From: Diphasiastrum complanatum
Taxonomy: Eukaryota > Streptophyta > Lycopodiopsida > Lycopodiales > Lycopodiaceae
Reading direction: 5' to 3'
Assembly (NCBI GenBank): GCA_029204225.1
Contig: CM055107.1
Span: 27,000,572 to 27,064,571, forward strand
DNA: 64,000 bases
This document shows, in pieces, positions 25,313 through 36,203 of the stretch (within the stretch, counting starts at the first letter, position 1; each line of letters opens with the position of its first letter). A program made the position numbers and the translations under genes. The notes beneath the pieces were generated by a model. The model made no database searches. It saw only the letters and a list, made by a program, of their open reading frames with translations, and had not been told where the DNA came from.

Positions 25313-26706
25313 TAATATTGATCTCAAGAGCTCTCAGATCAACAATATTGGAAGATAAATCACAATCCATATGTTGTTGATGTTGAGACATGATTGGATG
25401 ATCAAGAGACATAGGCTGCAATTCCTTGATTCCTTTCGATTTTTCATCTGTTGAAGAATTTTTCCCTGAAATACTTTCATTCAAACCAGCACCTTGATGA
25501 GCTTGGAGTTGACATATTGATAGTTCTGGGGAGTTTTGCTGATGGAGAGTTGAACACATTGGTGTAGGGATTTCTTCCTGCTAAGACTCCAATTTGATAT
25601 GTAGTTGCATCTTTTGTTGTCTTATCCTTAGATCTCAAATTAACGCCTTTTGCATTACATCTGCAAAGTTGGATTTACTTGAAGTACTTTATCCAAATGT
25701 TGACGGATGTGATCTTGAAGACCACACAAATAGTGTTGGATGGATAGCTCTTTATTAAGCCACTTTAATTTAGATGCTATCAAACTGAACTTGCATTATA
25801 TGTCTTTACTAAACCAATTTGTTCCAGCATATACCAAGAGTCCATATAATAATCTATGAATATTTTTGCACAAAACTCCTTAAAATCATCCCATGACTTA
25901 AGTTCATATTGTGGATGACGTAATATTATTTGCCACCAATCATAGGCTTTTCTTCGAAAGAAGGATACTGCTATGGTAATTTTGCCTTGATCAGAGATAA
26001 ATATAGTCGTAAATTTTCATCGACAATAGATAATCAGTCATCAATATGTAATGAACTCATTTCTCCTTCAAAGGTTGGTATGTTCTCAAAAGGAACATCA
26101 TTAGGATTTCGTTGAATATTGATTTGTTGATGTTGATTTGCCTCTGACGAACTGCTCTCACCATTGTAACAGAAACTAGGAATGGTCACTATGCTCACAT
26201 AATTGGTATTGTCCTCTAACTGTAACCCAGTGGTGCCAGCAATTGGTTTAAGAGCCATAGATGAAGTCTCTTCTGTTTGCATGGATGTACCGTTGAATTC
26301 CATTGTACAAAGAGATGATTGGTATTCAGAATTATCTTCTTCAACTTTGTATTGGTCGGAATCAGCTTCATTATCATCATTGTAGTCTCCATCATCACCA
26401 ATGTAGTGATTGGGATACACTTCTGTCTCTAAGACTTGACAAATGTAATCTTTTGTTGTACATGTTGTAAACCGTTGGATCTTCTTCATCGTAATCACAA
26501 CTTTCAGGGATATCATTTGGTTGACTTATAGGCTCATATTGGTCTTCATGTTGCCATTCAGAGTGATTATGACCCTCATAATCAATAATGTTATACTCGA
26601 TTTCATCTGGACCATTGTTATATTCGTCTGCATCACCAAGCTGATATTCCCGATCATCTAGTTGACAATCATGATCCTCGTCGGAATACTGCTCATGCTC
26701 GTCCGT

Positions 26707-26790
26707 TTCATCACATTGTCGATCATCTTGCTAACAATCGCTACCATCATCACATTGTTGATCATCCTGTTGACAATCGCCTTCGCCATC
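26707..26790 (-). repeat. 39-bp tandem repeat in the acidic region
   Basis: Two copies of a unit starting TCATCACATTGT are spaced 39 bp apart (13 codons). They encode an Asp/Gln-rich stretch on the minus strand of element K. Confidence 0.7.
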
Positions 26791-26920
26791 ATCATACCAA
26801 TCACTTTGATTATCGTACTCATAATCATTTCCATCCCATTGATCTTCATAATCAGACATATCTACACTATCAATGTCCATGGTATAATGACAAGTTGTCT
26901 GTGGGTTATGGGTACACAAA

Positions 26921-28069
26921 ACTGAATGAAGTGGGAAGAATTTGGAACAATTGTAAATTTCACTGGTAAAATCACAAATTTGCTAGTAACAAATTTGTGC
27001 TTCTCCACCATCCCAAAATTCTGAGTCCTCAAAGAATGTAACCTACAAGATTTAGGGAACAGCAGTAGCTATTGGCAAAATGTCAACTTTGTTTCATGGA
27101 TCGGTTTTGGCTTTATACTAGTGCTGTCATGTGAAGCTTGATGTAGTAATCACTTTTGCTTTTTACTGCGTCGAAATTTGAGGTCACACGAGAGATATGG
27201 AAGTTCGAAGAAATGGATTAAAAAAAATGTAACAAGGCAAAATGGGGCCTAAAAAATCTAAAAAAAATAAAAAGTGAATAATGGTGACTAAAATGCTGAT
27301 CACATGATTTAGCTTGATGAACTGGGCACCTTTCATTCTTGAAGTATTGAATTTTGAGATCAAACAAGAAAGTTATGAAAGTTTCAAGATGAACATGAAA
27401 TGAATTAACTAAAACTTAGAATGGGGGTTCTAAGAAAATTTAACAAATTGAATTCTATAAAATTTGAGATCCTTGAAATATTGTGTGCTCGATGAAAAAG
27501 TAAGGACCGAAAAAAAAGAACATAGAAGTAACAAGCACTAGAATGGGCCATAGCAATAAAATATTTGTTGAATATTCTTCGTGGGATATTTCGTGGACTG
27601 TGGCATGTCCGCAGAGACCCTGAGATAGGGGAAGTGAAGTGAGTTCTATCTCGACCGAATGGTCCCTATGTAATCTCGACCCAAACATCTGTGAAATCTC
27701 GACCGAATTAAGATTTAGAAAATCTTGACCGAGCGGGAGCGTGAAATAGATCTCGACCGACCGAAAATATGATTTCTATCGAGCTGGGCAATATGATCTC
27801 GACCGAGTGGGGAAGGTGACGATCTCGACCGAGTGGGGAAGGTGATGATCTCGACCGAGCCAACGAAGTCGGAGAAATACGGAGGCGTATAGTTTTGGAC
27901 CGAGATGAAAGAGATTGCTCGTTTCATCTGTAACTGACATTCAAGCAGATCTATCTTTCTCTGTATTCCATTTAAGATTGTTTCTCGAACCTCTCTTCCA
28001 AGAGGGCCTTTCAAATGAGGCAGTTCTATAGTGTGCGTCTGCCAAATTTTATGTATATTGATATGAATC
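26921..28069. other. Element K leader or flank with TCTCGACCGA repeats
   Basis: No credible gene was seen. Between 27650 and 27860 the motif TCTCGACCGA or a one-base variant occurs about eight times. The last three copies are embedded in a 25-bp tandem unit ending GAGTGGGGAAGGTGA. The minus strand reads TCGGTCGAGA. The remainder is AT-rich. Confidence 0.6.
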
Positions 28070-28352
28070 GTGCACACCAAGTTCTGCAGTCGAACAATTT
28101 CCATTATTCTAACCAATACTCTTCAAGTGCTACATTCTTTACTCTTCAACGTTCTCTTTGTACTCAATAGGTTGTTTGGCATTGGATTTTCTTGGCAGTG
28201 TGGTGTCAGTATTGCACATTCGATAAGAAACATAGAATCTGAAGCGATCAAATGTACCTATCGTTTGTCGTTACTTGCCTGTCCGCCACAAACTGCTCCT
28301 CCTTCCTAAATTGTCATCGGTCAGCCATCATATTGCTTACTCTGTTCCTACA

Positions 28353-28525
28353 GTAGAGAGAGAGAGTAAACTCAACCGAATGAGAGATAACTGTAGAGAG
28401 AGAGTAAACTCAACCGAATGAGAGAGAACGGTAGAGAGAGAGTAAACTCAACTAAATGAGAGAGAACGGTAGAGAGAGAGTAAACTCAACCGCATGAGAG
28501 AGAGAACGGTAGAGAGAGAGAGGAG
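28353..28525 (+). repeat. 38-39-bp minisatellite, about 4.5 copies
   Basis: The unit is GTAGAGAGAGAGTAAACTC followed by AACCGAATGAGAGAGAACG, repeated at 28353, 28392, 28431, 28469 and 28509 with few changes. No reading frame crosses it. Confidence 0.9.
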
Positions 28526-29173
28526 TGCGCCGGGTGCGTGGAGAACAGGTTTTTTGTTTTAATCTTTTAAATGGTAGTTAGGGTTAGGGCTTTTAAATGG
28601 TAGTTAGGGCTGAGTCAATTTACTTTTAAATGAGTTGGTGAAAACTTCAAAATGAAGAAATGGAAAAAAAAATTTACAAGGAAACAAAACTTCAAGAATG
28701 AAGAATTGAAGTGTTTCTCTTCCAAAATCCTACCAAAAATTTAGTTTAATACCTCCTTCACAAGAATTGCCATATCTCCCTCAATTTTCAACCAAATTGG
28801 CTGCAAATCGGCTCAGATTCAAGATAAGAGTGAGATCTACAATCCTATAGAAATAAAGCAAAATTTCACTGAAAGTACGACCAAAAATGGAGAAAAACAG
28901 ACTGCCAAAAATGTCACTAACTAAAATTGGAATGAAAACACTAAAATGGCCATAACTTGGTCATTATAGCTCCAAATCAAAAAATCTCAGTACCTCCAAG
29001 AAGCTAAACAAAAGATCTACTGATCTATAGTAAGAAATCATACAAAAAATGAAGACTAAATGGTCAAAAATTATATCAAAACTTGCTGGAAATTGAAAAA
29101 TCAAGAAAACTAGAACAAGAAACTTTACCAAACTTAACAAAATCCACCAAATCTGATGGGGAAAGGATCTAAT
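28526..29173. other. AT-rich DNA, no gene
   Basis: This is an A-rich stretch with runs such as ATGGAAAAAAAAATT and no coding signal. It lies between the minisatellite and the candidate primer site of element K, so it may be that element's untranslated leader. Confidence 0.4.
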
Positions 29174-29185
29174 GCTTTGATACCA
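29174..29185 (-). other. Candidate primer binding site of element K
   Basis: Read on the minus strand it is TGGTATCAAAGC, one mismatch from the initiator Met-tRNA primer site. It lies 4 bp from a TG-starting block at 29190. It suggests a minus-strand element whose 5' LTR lies to the right. Confidence 0.5.
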
Positions 29186-29189
29186 AAAT

Positions 29190-29873
29190 TGTCATCTGCC
29201 AATCTTAGCATTCAAATATCTAATCCATTCATTAACATCAAATCATAATGGGAATACAAGAAATCAAGAAAACTTGTCAAAAATCAAGAAGATAGCTAAA
29301 AGTAACAAAACTTCACCAAATTAGGCAAAGTAAAGTATCATTATTCATGATTATGGATCATTCAAAGGATAGGGGCCTGATTCTAGAGCATGATCATAGC
29401 TCTCATGTGATTTTAGGCACATGAACCACTTTTTTCATCAAGAAAGCTCTCCAAGAGAAGCTCCAAGATCTCTTAAAACTCAAAATTACAAAATGAACAA
29501 TAGCCTCCAAATTTAGCACGACTTCAGCTATTTATAGTGGTCATTTGTGCCTCTACTATAAGTTTGGGCCCTTATTTAGCTAAATTGGGCCTTACAACCA
29601 TTATTACAATTCCGCTATTCTCAATTATAGCGAGGTTGTTCGAACCACTTTATTAACTGTCCTATTGACTAGTTCTAATCTAATTTAGCTCCATGACTAT
29701 ATTGAGCAATTCATTAGTAAGCTTATGGGCTAATTACATGCAACACATGACACATAGCTCCTAACACAACTAGCATTTGAAATTAGCTAATTACCCTACA
29801 TCCAATCTTAATAAAGAGGGACTTTTCTATCCTGTCTTAAATTATTTATGGCAATGCCATTGTGCTATACACA
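29190..29873 (-). repeat. Candidate 5' LTR of element K
   Basis: The segment is bounded by TGTCATCTGCC at the left and TATACACA at the right. On the minus strand it would read TGTGTATAGCACAATGG through to GGCAGATGACA. It fits the position of the primer site but has no partner LTR in the window, so the outer edge is tentative. Confidence 0.35.
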
Positions 29874-29924
29874 ACGGTCTTGTTGGAGGATGAGGGTAGA
29901 TTATTCCTCCATACATAAGGAGTT

Positions 29925-30086
29925 CCTTAAACATATGCATTCCAAGAATACAATCTAGGGTTTTATACAAACACCATTCCTAAAACATATGCATTCCAAG
30001 AATACAATCAAGGGTTTTATACAAACACCATTCCTAAAACATATGCATTCCAAGAATACAATCAAGGGTTTTATACATACACAAAT
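29925..30086 (+). repeat. 54-bp tandem repeat, about three copies
   Basis: The unit contains ACATATGCATTCCAAGAAT and GGGTTTTATACAAACACC. Copies of ACATATGCAT start at 29931, 29985 and 30039, exactly 54 bp apart, with almost no differences. The array is therefore recent. Confidence 0.95.
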
Positions 30087-30215
30087 ATTATTCAAGACTA
30101 GCATGAATAACGAAACCTTGGCGATGGTGGTTTCACACATTGAAGAATTGCAAGGGAAGCACTGAGGTGCAGCATAAGAAGCTGTCTATGGAAGAAGAAG
30201 CTCTACTTCAATTAC

Positions 30216-30423
30216 CTTTGGATAAGCCCGTTACGCAAACTGTAATGCCAGCAAAAGGCCCGTCATGAGGATTCCGGTCTCCAGGAGATGATGGATTGGA
30301 GATGCCTCGCCCCGCCATTTCTTGCTTGATCGCGACGCTGCTGTCAAGCAGGGGAGACGCTAATTGCAAGCAGCGGCACCCCAAACTCAGGACCAACTGT
30401 GCTCCTTGATCGCCCATTCCCAC
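30216..30423 (-). CDS. Probable exon of a BRCT-domain protein (TopBP1/MEI1-like)
   Basis: The minus strand encodes a Gly/Ser-rich N terminus followed by DGPFAGITVCVTGLSK, which looks like the first beta strand and loop of a BRCT domain. The frame meets a clean splice donor (CAAAG|GTAAT) directly after the Lys, in phase 1. In plant TopBP1-like proteins such as MEI1 I recall the same position being followed by Glu-Ala-Arg, which would fit a codon starting with G. These proteins bind phosphoproteins in DNA damage and meiotic checkpoints in the nucleus. Candidate starts are the Met at the head of the frame or the internal Met of MAGRG. No following exon was found below 30216, where tandem repeats and element K lie. 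The gene may therefore have a very long repeat-filled intron, or this may be a gene fragment. The assignment rests on about 16 residues. Confidence 0.42.
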
Positions 30424-33415
30424 CTTTTAAGAATATTGCAAATGTTGCTTGATCTTTAGAAGCATCCTTGAACTTGCCTTCACCGGAAAGACATTTGTTA
30501 AAGCATCGAGATCGGCCACGAAAGATTACCAAAGCTTTGCGTCTTTCAACTATATCTAGTTCAGGAATAATTGCGTCTTATTTAGCCAATGTAATTTGCT
30601 CAGTTTCCAAACTGTATATCCTCTCGAGTAGAGTCCAATGATTGAACGGGGGCTAGTGTTACTATACAGCCTTTGCATTGTAGCAAATTAATCACGTAAG
30701 ACTATTGAAATAGTGAGGACTGGACACTGGACTTGAAAACTTTTGAATCCTTGACTGGCATAATGAACATGTGCCACCCATGCAGTAGCATGCACATTGC
30801 ACCATATGATCTGAACGTTTCTGAAAGAGCATGGGCTGTAAAGTACAGCCAATTAAATACTATAGTCATTGGGAATCTTCATCCTTCACAATCAGATTCA
30901 GAAACCAGTACAGGCTCTAGCCAAAACATGACGACGATCTAAAAATGAATTAATAGTTTTTTAAACGCTACTTTGATTCACTGTCAGTCCACTCTAATCT
31001 GCTCCGACATGATTGGTATACGATATAAGCCTACTCATCCAAGCAAGTACTTGTACTGCTTCATAAGATATCCTTTTTATCTTAACAAATTGCTACAACT
31101 GGATCTTTAAAATGATTTTACGGCAACAATTCTAACAGCTTCCACCAAAATAAAATAATCTTCGGAGAAGTTAGAACCAATAAAATATAGCAAAAGGACT
31201 TTCAAAAGGCTAGCTCTGATAGAAGCAATGGACAGGCATGGCTGATCCCGTCCCACCATCGTCACGGCCACAAGATCTGGACTGGTAAGTGATCATGTAC
31301 ACGCGGGTTGGTCTTGGAAGTATTTGTTTTTGTACGGAAGCTCTTGCGCCTGTACGGGCGCTTTTTCTGCATGAGCAGCGCATTCCTATCGCGATTGAGT
31401 AAATCAGCCGCGGGGCCCCCCTCGTCTTACAGAAACGTACCTGGCCTATGGGATGTTCCCACAGGAAGGGCCCAGGCGCCACCCCCCCCCCCCCAGCAGG
31501 CCATATTTTTAAGTTGCACAACGCAAAATGAACAGGTACTTGGTACTCAGCTACTACTAGTGCCTTCAAAAAAAAAGACTTACTTTTTTGGCCCTGCCTT
31601 GCTTTGCAATGAGGACTCAGCATTCATGTCAAAGATTGATCTGCTTCAAAGATTGATCTGCTTGTGTTGTGGTTTTCATTTAAGGGACATAAATAAAATA
31701 TTTATATATATTTGGTTGAGGGTGCTTATTATGTACACTTTGACACGTGGGTTTTCCTTTGATGTGGTGTGGCCTGATGTGGCCTTCAAGTCCGAGTTTC
31801 CTCTTTAGCCACGTGTTTTGCCATTTTCATGGTCTTCGCTGTTGCTGCATGCAAAGGTATGCAAAGGTCTGTGGGTGATGAAGATTTAAACGCTCCAACT
31901 TTAGTCTCAAATCTATGATCAGTTAAAGATCTCACCTCAACCTCAGCTAAAGCAGCTTCTTCATCTTTAACTTTTTATTTGCCTGAGCTATGCTGGCTCA
32001 TCGCCCGCATATATTCTGTCTAAGCCGTTTCGGCTTGCTTTCATGAGGTCTGGAGTTGCAGTTGGAGCGATTCAATCTGTTACAGGTACGAATGCAGGTG
32101 AATGATGGTCGAACCAGGAGACGGAGCTAGTTCTGCGAAGCTTGTATAGCCAAGCCCCCGTTTTGTTTTAGTGAACCAGCTAAACTTCAGCCAAGCCTAT
32201 GCGAAGCTTATGCAAAGCTTGAGTCAAGAGTTACCCAGCTTAGGAATAAGTTCCAACTAAATTTTCTGAGGCTTCATACCTCGCGTTTCAGTCACCTGTA
32301 ATCTTAGCTAGCAAAATACCGATTCGGCGAACGCGTGTCTACATAGTTCCTTGGAGAAATGCCAGAAGTTTTTAGAAAATTGACTATTCCAACTATGGAA
32401 AAGATCTCAAATGAACTTGTGTTTGCAAGTTGCTTGCAATTGCATCAAACAAAAAGTCACTGTCTATGGCAAGCTTGAATCTGTAGGCCGTTTTTCAAAC
32501 TACTCAGAGGACGCTCGAAATTTTGTTCGGTGCATGTGTTCTCGCCGTTTGTGCTTAGGCCTACAGATCCAATCACGTGAATACATCACAGGCTTGATGG
32601 AAAATAAACTATCGTCTGAATCAACATGGTATATTGGAAACGACAGCAACGCCGCCAAAAACTGACAGCATGTTTCTCCGAATGAGATTCATAAATTGCA
32701 CCTCAGGATATCCAAACGATCTTAAGATATCCAACCCCGCTTTCTGACCACCTTATACCTCAGTAATGCACTACATTGCAGCATTGACATTTTAGGCCGC
32801 AATCCTGACTGCTTTCTTTACTCTTCTTCTGATCACGACCTGACACAGCACATTTGAAACAAAAATGCTCGACCAAATGTTTATAATGAAAAACCGTCGG
32901 CCAATCTCTCGGTAGGCTTCCTTTTAACCAGCTTTAACGTACAACCTGATTTAGCCAATAACACACAGGCTCGTCCAAGTGGCGTGCTGCCACGCTTTTT
33001 GTGTGAACATACTCTTTTCTCTGAACTTCAATCTTCTATGTAAATGCACCGCTCTTACTTCTCATCTGAATTTTGAGATATTCAGTGATAGATTACACTC
33101 ACAGCATAAGGGAAAATAATACAGTCACAGCTGCAAAGCATGGGATGACTCTGCAGACAATCTCGATTCACGCTGTGAGCACGCTAATTGGGTCTTTGTA
33201 AGATAACATTCCTGGATGTGAATACCATTCCGGAATTTCTTTGTATGTAAAATTTCTTGGAATGATCAGTAAGTTAAACAAAAATGTCTCTCTTTCTCTG
33301 TCTCACACCAGTAGACATGCGTAGAGAGAGAGAGAATAGAATGTATGCTCTAATGGAGAAAAGACGAATCCTGCATTTTCATTGGGCCATGTGTGCCCTA
33401 AAACTTTGTCAACAT
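30424..33415. other. Gene-flanking non-repetitive DNA, no firm gene
   Basis: This 3-kb interval lies between the BRCT-type exon (minus) and the candidate first exon (plus). It lacks retrotransposon coding remnants. It holds a poly-C run at about 31482-31494 and several open frames of 60-170 codons, none with a recognisable domain. It would contain the divergent promoters if both exons are real. Confidence 0.45.
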
Positions 33416-33481
33416 CCACGTGGAGGTTTATCCAGTCATCAGCAGATCTTTAGAAAATTCTAGAAAGAGAATGTTCTCGAG
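33416..33481 (+). promoter_or_regulatory. G-box and heat-shock-element-like cluster
   Basis: CCACGTGG, a perfect G-box, lies at 33416-33423. At 33458-33481 the sequence reads TTCTAGAA, then GAATGTTC and then TCGAG. That gives two inverted TTC/GAA pairs plus a GAG, so five alternating pentamer-like units, close to a plant heat shock element. The cluster sits about 100-170 bp upstream of the candidate start codon at 33584. An inverted CCAAT (ATTGG) is at 33381. Function is inferred from motif form only. Confidence 0.4.
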
Positions 33482-33583
33482 AGAGAGAGCACGAGCCGGT
33501 TATCTTGTGTGCAATATGGATGAGTGAGAGCGAGACACAGAGAGAGATTGTGCACGCGACAGAGAGAGATCTGTTAGAGAGAG

Positions 33584-33667
33584 ATGGAGATGGCGGCTAC
33601 AGTGATCAATGCGAGCAGACAATATACAGGCATGAAGGGACTCGAGCAGGAAGACCGATCTATGATG
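33584..33667 (+). CDS. Candidate first coding exon, unknown product
   Basis: An ATG at 33584 (with a second in frame at 33590) opens 28 codons reading MEMAATVINASRQYTG and ending LEQEDRSMM. They stop exactly at a strong splice donor (ATGATG|GTGAGT) in phase 0. The upstream DNA is a GA-rich leader of the kind common in plant 5' UTRs, preceded by G-box and heat-shock-like motifs. Amino acid composition and codon usage look like a real gene rather than a repeat. I do not recognise the protein. No second exon was found before the GA-rich tract or the repeats downstream, so the gene would need a long intron. Confidence 0.38.
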
Positions 33668-33737
33668 GTGAGTTTTGTCACGCTGAAATGTGGATGCAAT
33701 CTTGAATCGAGAGTTGAGCTTTAGAATTTCGGAAAAC

Positions 33738-33774
<37 letters not shown>

Positions 33775-33960
33775 GGGTGAAGGAGAGAGAGATGGTGGGG
33801 GTGAGCAAGAGAGAGGAGAAAGAGGAGAGCCGAGCTGAGAGGAGAGGGAGAAGTGAGAGTGCGAGAGGGGCGAGAGAGAGAAGACGAAGGAGATGCCAGT
33901 TGGAGAGAGGGTGGGGGTGAGAGAGGGAGAGAGAGAGAGAGAGAGAGAGGAGAGAGCGAG
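33738..33960 (+). repeat. GA-rich tract
   Basis: GA repeats at 33738-33770 and 33924-33950 flank an imperfect GAGAG-rich stretch. It would lie at the start of the first intron of the candidate gene at 33584. Confidence 0.8.
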
Positions 33961-35050
33961 ATGTGCATTTCTAACCAGTTATACGATTTTGACTCTTGCC
34001 GGTTATAGTAGCTGCCATTTTAATAGGCCTTAGAAACTGAATTCAATTAGATATGGCATAATCACGAGCCAACTCTCATTTCTTTTTCCATAATGAGCTA
34101 TCAAATTTAGTTTCTCTACATTTGAGTCAATGAGTGCCTGTGATGGCATTGTCATTAATGAAGGTCTAGAAATTACCATCACCAAAATATGAGCACTAAT
34201 TAATTGTAAACCTCTCAAAAATCCCCCCTAAACAAGCTTAGTGATTGGAGTAGGTAGAGGATACACCAATATATAGAGTCAAACCTGAATAATATTTTGG
34301 GATCAATATTCTAATTTTCTACCAAACGATTCTTATGCAGCATATATTCTACTAAATCTCTAAAAAAAATCCCAAATGTTAGTGATAGCCTTTAAATGGT
34401 GGGTTATAGGCAAGAGATTTTTGATATTTTGATATTTTCTATGAAGGGATTGATATTTTGATCTCATAATGAAATACGCAACATCACTTTGATCATAACA
34501 CCAATTCATTCTATAGCAGTGAGGAGAGCAAAAAACCAACAATGGAAACGGACGCGATTTACGACTCTCACATGTGGTAGTTTGAGGTAACATCCCAAGT
34601 TAATAGGAATTAATATCCTCTAAAATAGAGAGAATTATTTTTACAACACTGAGCATAAATTGTCTCCAATAGTATTGGTAGCACAACCTTTATGAATTGA
34701 GAGATGGCCAGTTTCATTTGACATGCTCTAGTAACATCATGAGGAAGACATAGATAAGGAAACTCCCCATAGACTGCGAATCATAAAGTAGAACACAAGA
34801 TATTTTGAGTTGTCCGCAAATGTTGATGCATTGAGCATAAACAAAAAATTTCAAAAACTTGAATCGCTCGTGCCAACATAATATACACGTATCATTCCAA
34901 TAAGTAACAACTATATATGGCACACAATTGGATCATGTATGGACAAACTTACAAAATTAAAGGAATTTATCTAGATCTACATATGCTCTCATTTCTTTTA
35001 TATGACAAATTTAAAAAAACTTTAATAAAGTGCAATTTAGCACATATTAC
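33961..35050. other. AT-rich DNA, no gene recognised
   Basis: Only short spurious frames are present. There are no repeat structures, LTR ends or coding motifs that I can support. Confidence 0.4.
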
Positions 35051-35209
35051 AAAGGCAGGGCCCTGTGGCTTGCCACAATGCACTTGTTTTCTCTAGGATA
35101 TGTGAGAGCAAAGGGACTGAGGAAAAAAGAAAAAGAGAGAGAAGTCATTTGATAGTCACAATCTAAGTTGCATGGTGTCACTCTCATTATCCCAATTTTT
35201 GCAGCATTC

Positions 35210-36060
35210 ACATGAATAAGGTAAATGGGGTTTCTGCTTGCATGCATCCTCACAAAGGACAAGGAGGGATGGGGATAGAAGGCACAGAGGCATTAAGCCT
35301 CTGTGCACGGGGCTATACTGACCCCAGCTCCGTACCACTCGGACGTCGGAGGGCCGACGTCCACATGCCCAGGAAAAAAAAATTGCGGGCACCGATGCCC
35401 CGACCTGTCTCGACTCTCGAGCACCATGTGTCCCACTTGGGTTTTTGCTTGCATGCATTCTCACAAGGACAAGGAGGGCTGGGGATAGATGGCACAAAGG
35501 CATTAAGCAGAGGCTCTTAATGCCTCTGCGCACAGGGTTGTACCCCGACCCCAGCCCCGTATCACCCGGATGTTGGAGAGCCAGCGTCCCCGGCCCGGGC
35601 CCTGCTAGAATTGACAGGTGCCCATGAATTTTTTTTTGCAGGCACCGGCGCCTTGACCTATCTCAACTATTGGGCACCACGTGTCTCGCATGCAAGGGCC
35701 CACGTTTCCTGTGTGCAAGCGCCCAGTTTTTTGCGAGCACTATTGGCCTGCAGTTGGCCTCACCTGTTCTGGGTACTCTAGATTCCCGAGCACCAACGCC
35801 CACATGTCCCGGGCACTGGCATCCATCTCTCTTGGTCCCCACACACATGCAAGCCTATGGGGGAGTTTCCAATTCTATGGATCACTGGGAAACTCTCTCT
35901 TTTCATTATGAAATTTTCCATTGGCTGCCACATGGCGCTATAGAAGTGCGGGCAGAGAGCCAGGAGCCAATGCCCCCAAGAGTCGGGAGCCGGTGGCCAA
36001 ACCGCAGGGGGGCTGGGGGTTGTGTACACCTCGTCCGTGCCCCCGTGCAGGATTTAGCCT
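35210..36060. repeat. GC-rich duplicated segment
   Basis: The local base composition rises sharply compared with the AT-rich surroundings. A block starting GCTTGCATGCATCCTCACAA at 35233 recurs at 35449 (GCTTGCATGCATTCTCACAA). Both copies are followed by GGACAAGGAGGG, then GGGGATAGA and GGCACA, and later by a CCCAGC...CCGTA block. A further related block (GGCACCGATGCCCCGAC) is at 35388 and about 35642. The two main units are about 215-255 bp apart. All reading frames change between copies, so I regard it as a non-coding repeat of unknown class. Confidence 0.6.
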
Positions 36061-36203
36061 AAGGCAACAAGGAGTAAGAGCTTCCATACATAATAATTGT
36101 GGAGTACTTAGCCTTAGAATATTCTCCTTTTATAATGCGATTTAACTCAATTGTTACCATATTTTATTTTCCTTTAAGTATCTAGGGAGACTATGAGTGA
36201 GTG

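Larger units (their letters stand above)
24999..26920 (-). pseudogene. Element K: decayed gag-like region, minus strand
   Basis: On the minus strand, an acidic Asp/Asn/Tyr-rich N-terminal segment (26034-26920) leads into a retrotransposon gag core (VPFENIPTFEGEMSS, then LHIDDWLSIVDENLRL). Shifting frame, it continues with AVSFFRRKAYDWWQ-like and SWDDFKEFCAKIF-like blocks around 25860-25990. These fit the retrotransposon gag family of Ty3/gypsy elements. A later segment (24999-25559) has a tandem peptide repeat but no recognisable domain. Frames change several times. No protease or reverse transcriptase was found below it. It probably belongs with the minus-oriented primer site at 29174. Confidence 0.55.

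Noticed and set aside
26658-26925. Ile-rich plus-strand frame resembling a membrane protein
   Set aside because: It is the complement of the acidic minisatellite in element K.
31210-31808. Open frames of 137-166 codons on both strands
   Set aside because: They cross a poly-C run and a poly-A run, overlap each other on opposite strands and contain no domain.
32043-32090. Possible small exon MRSGVAVGAIQSVTG with a GTACGA donor
   Set aside because: The frame is only 15 codons, has no acceptor or partner exon and no recognisable protein. Such combinations are expected by chance.
35156-36062. Several long frames in the GC-rich segment
   Set aside because: High GC lowers stop frequency, and the frames are not conserved between the two duplicated units.
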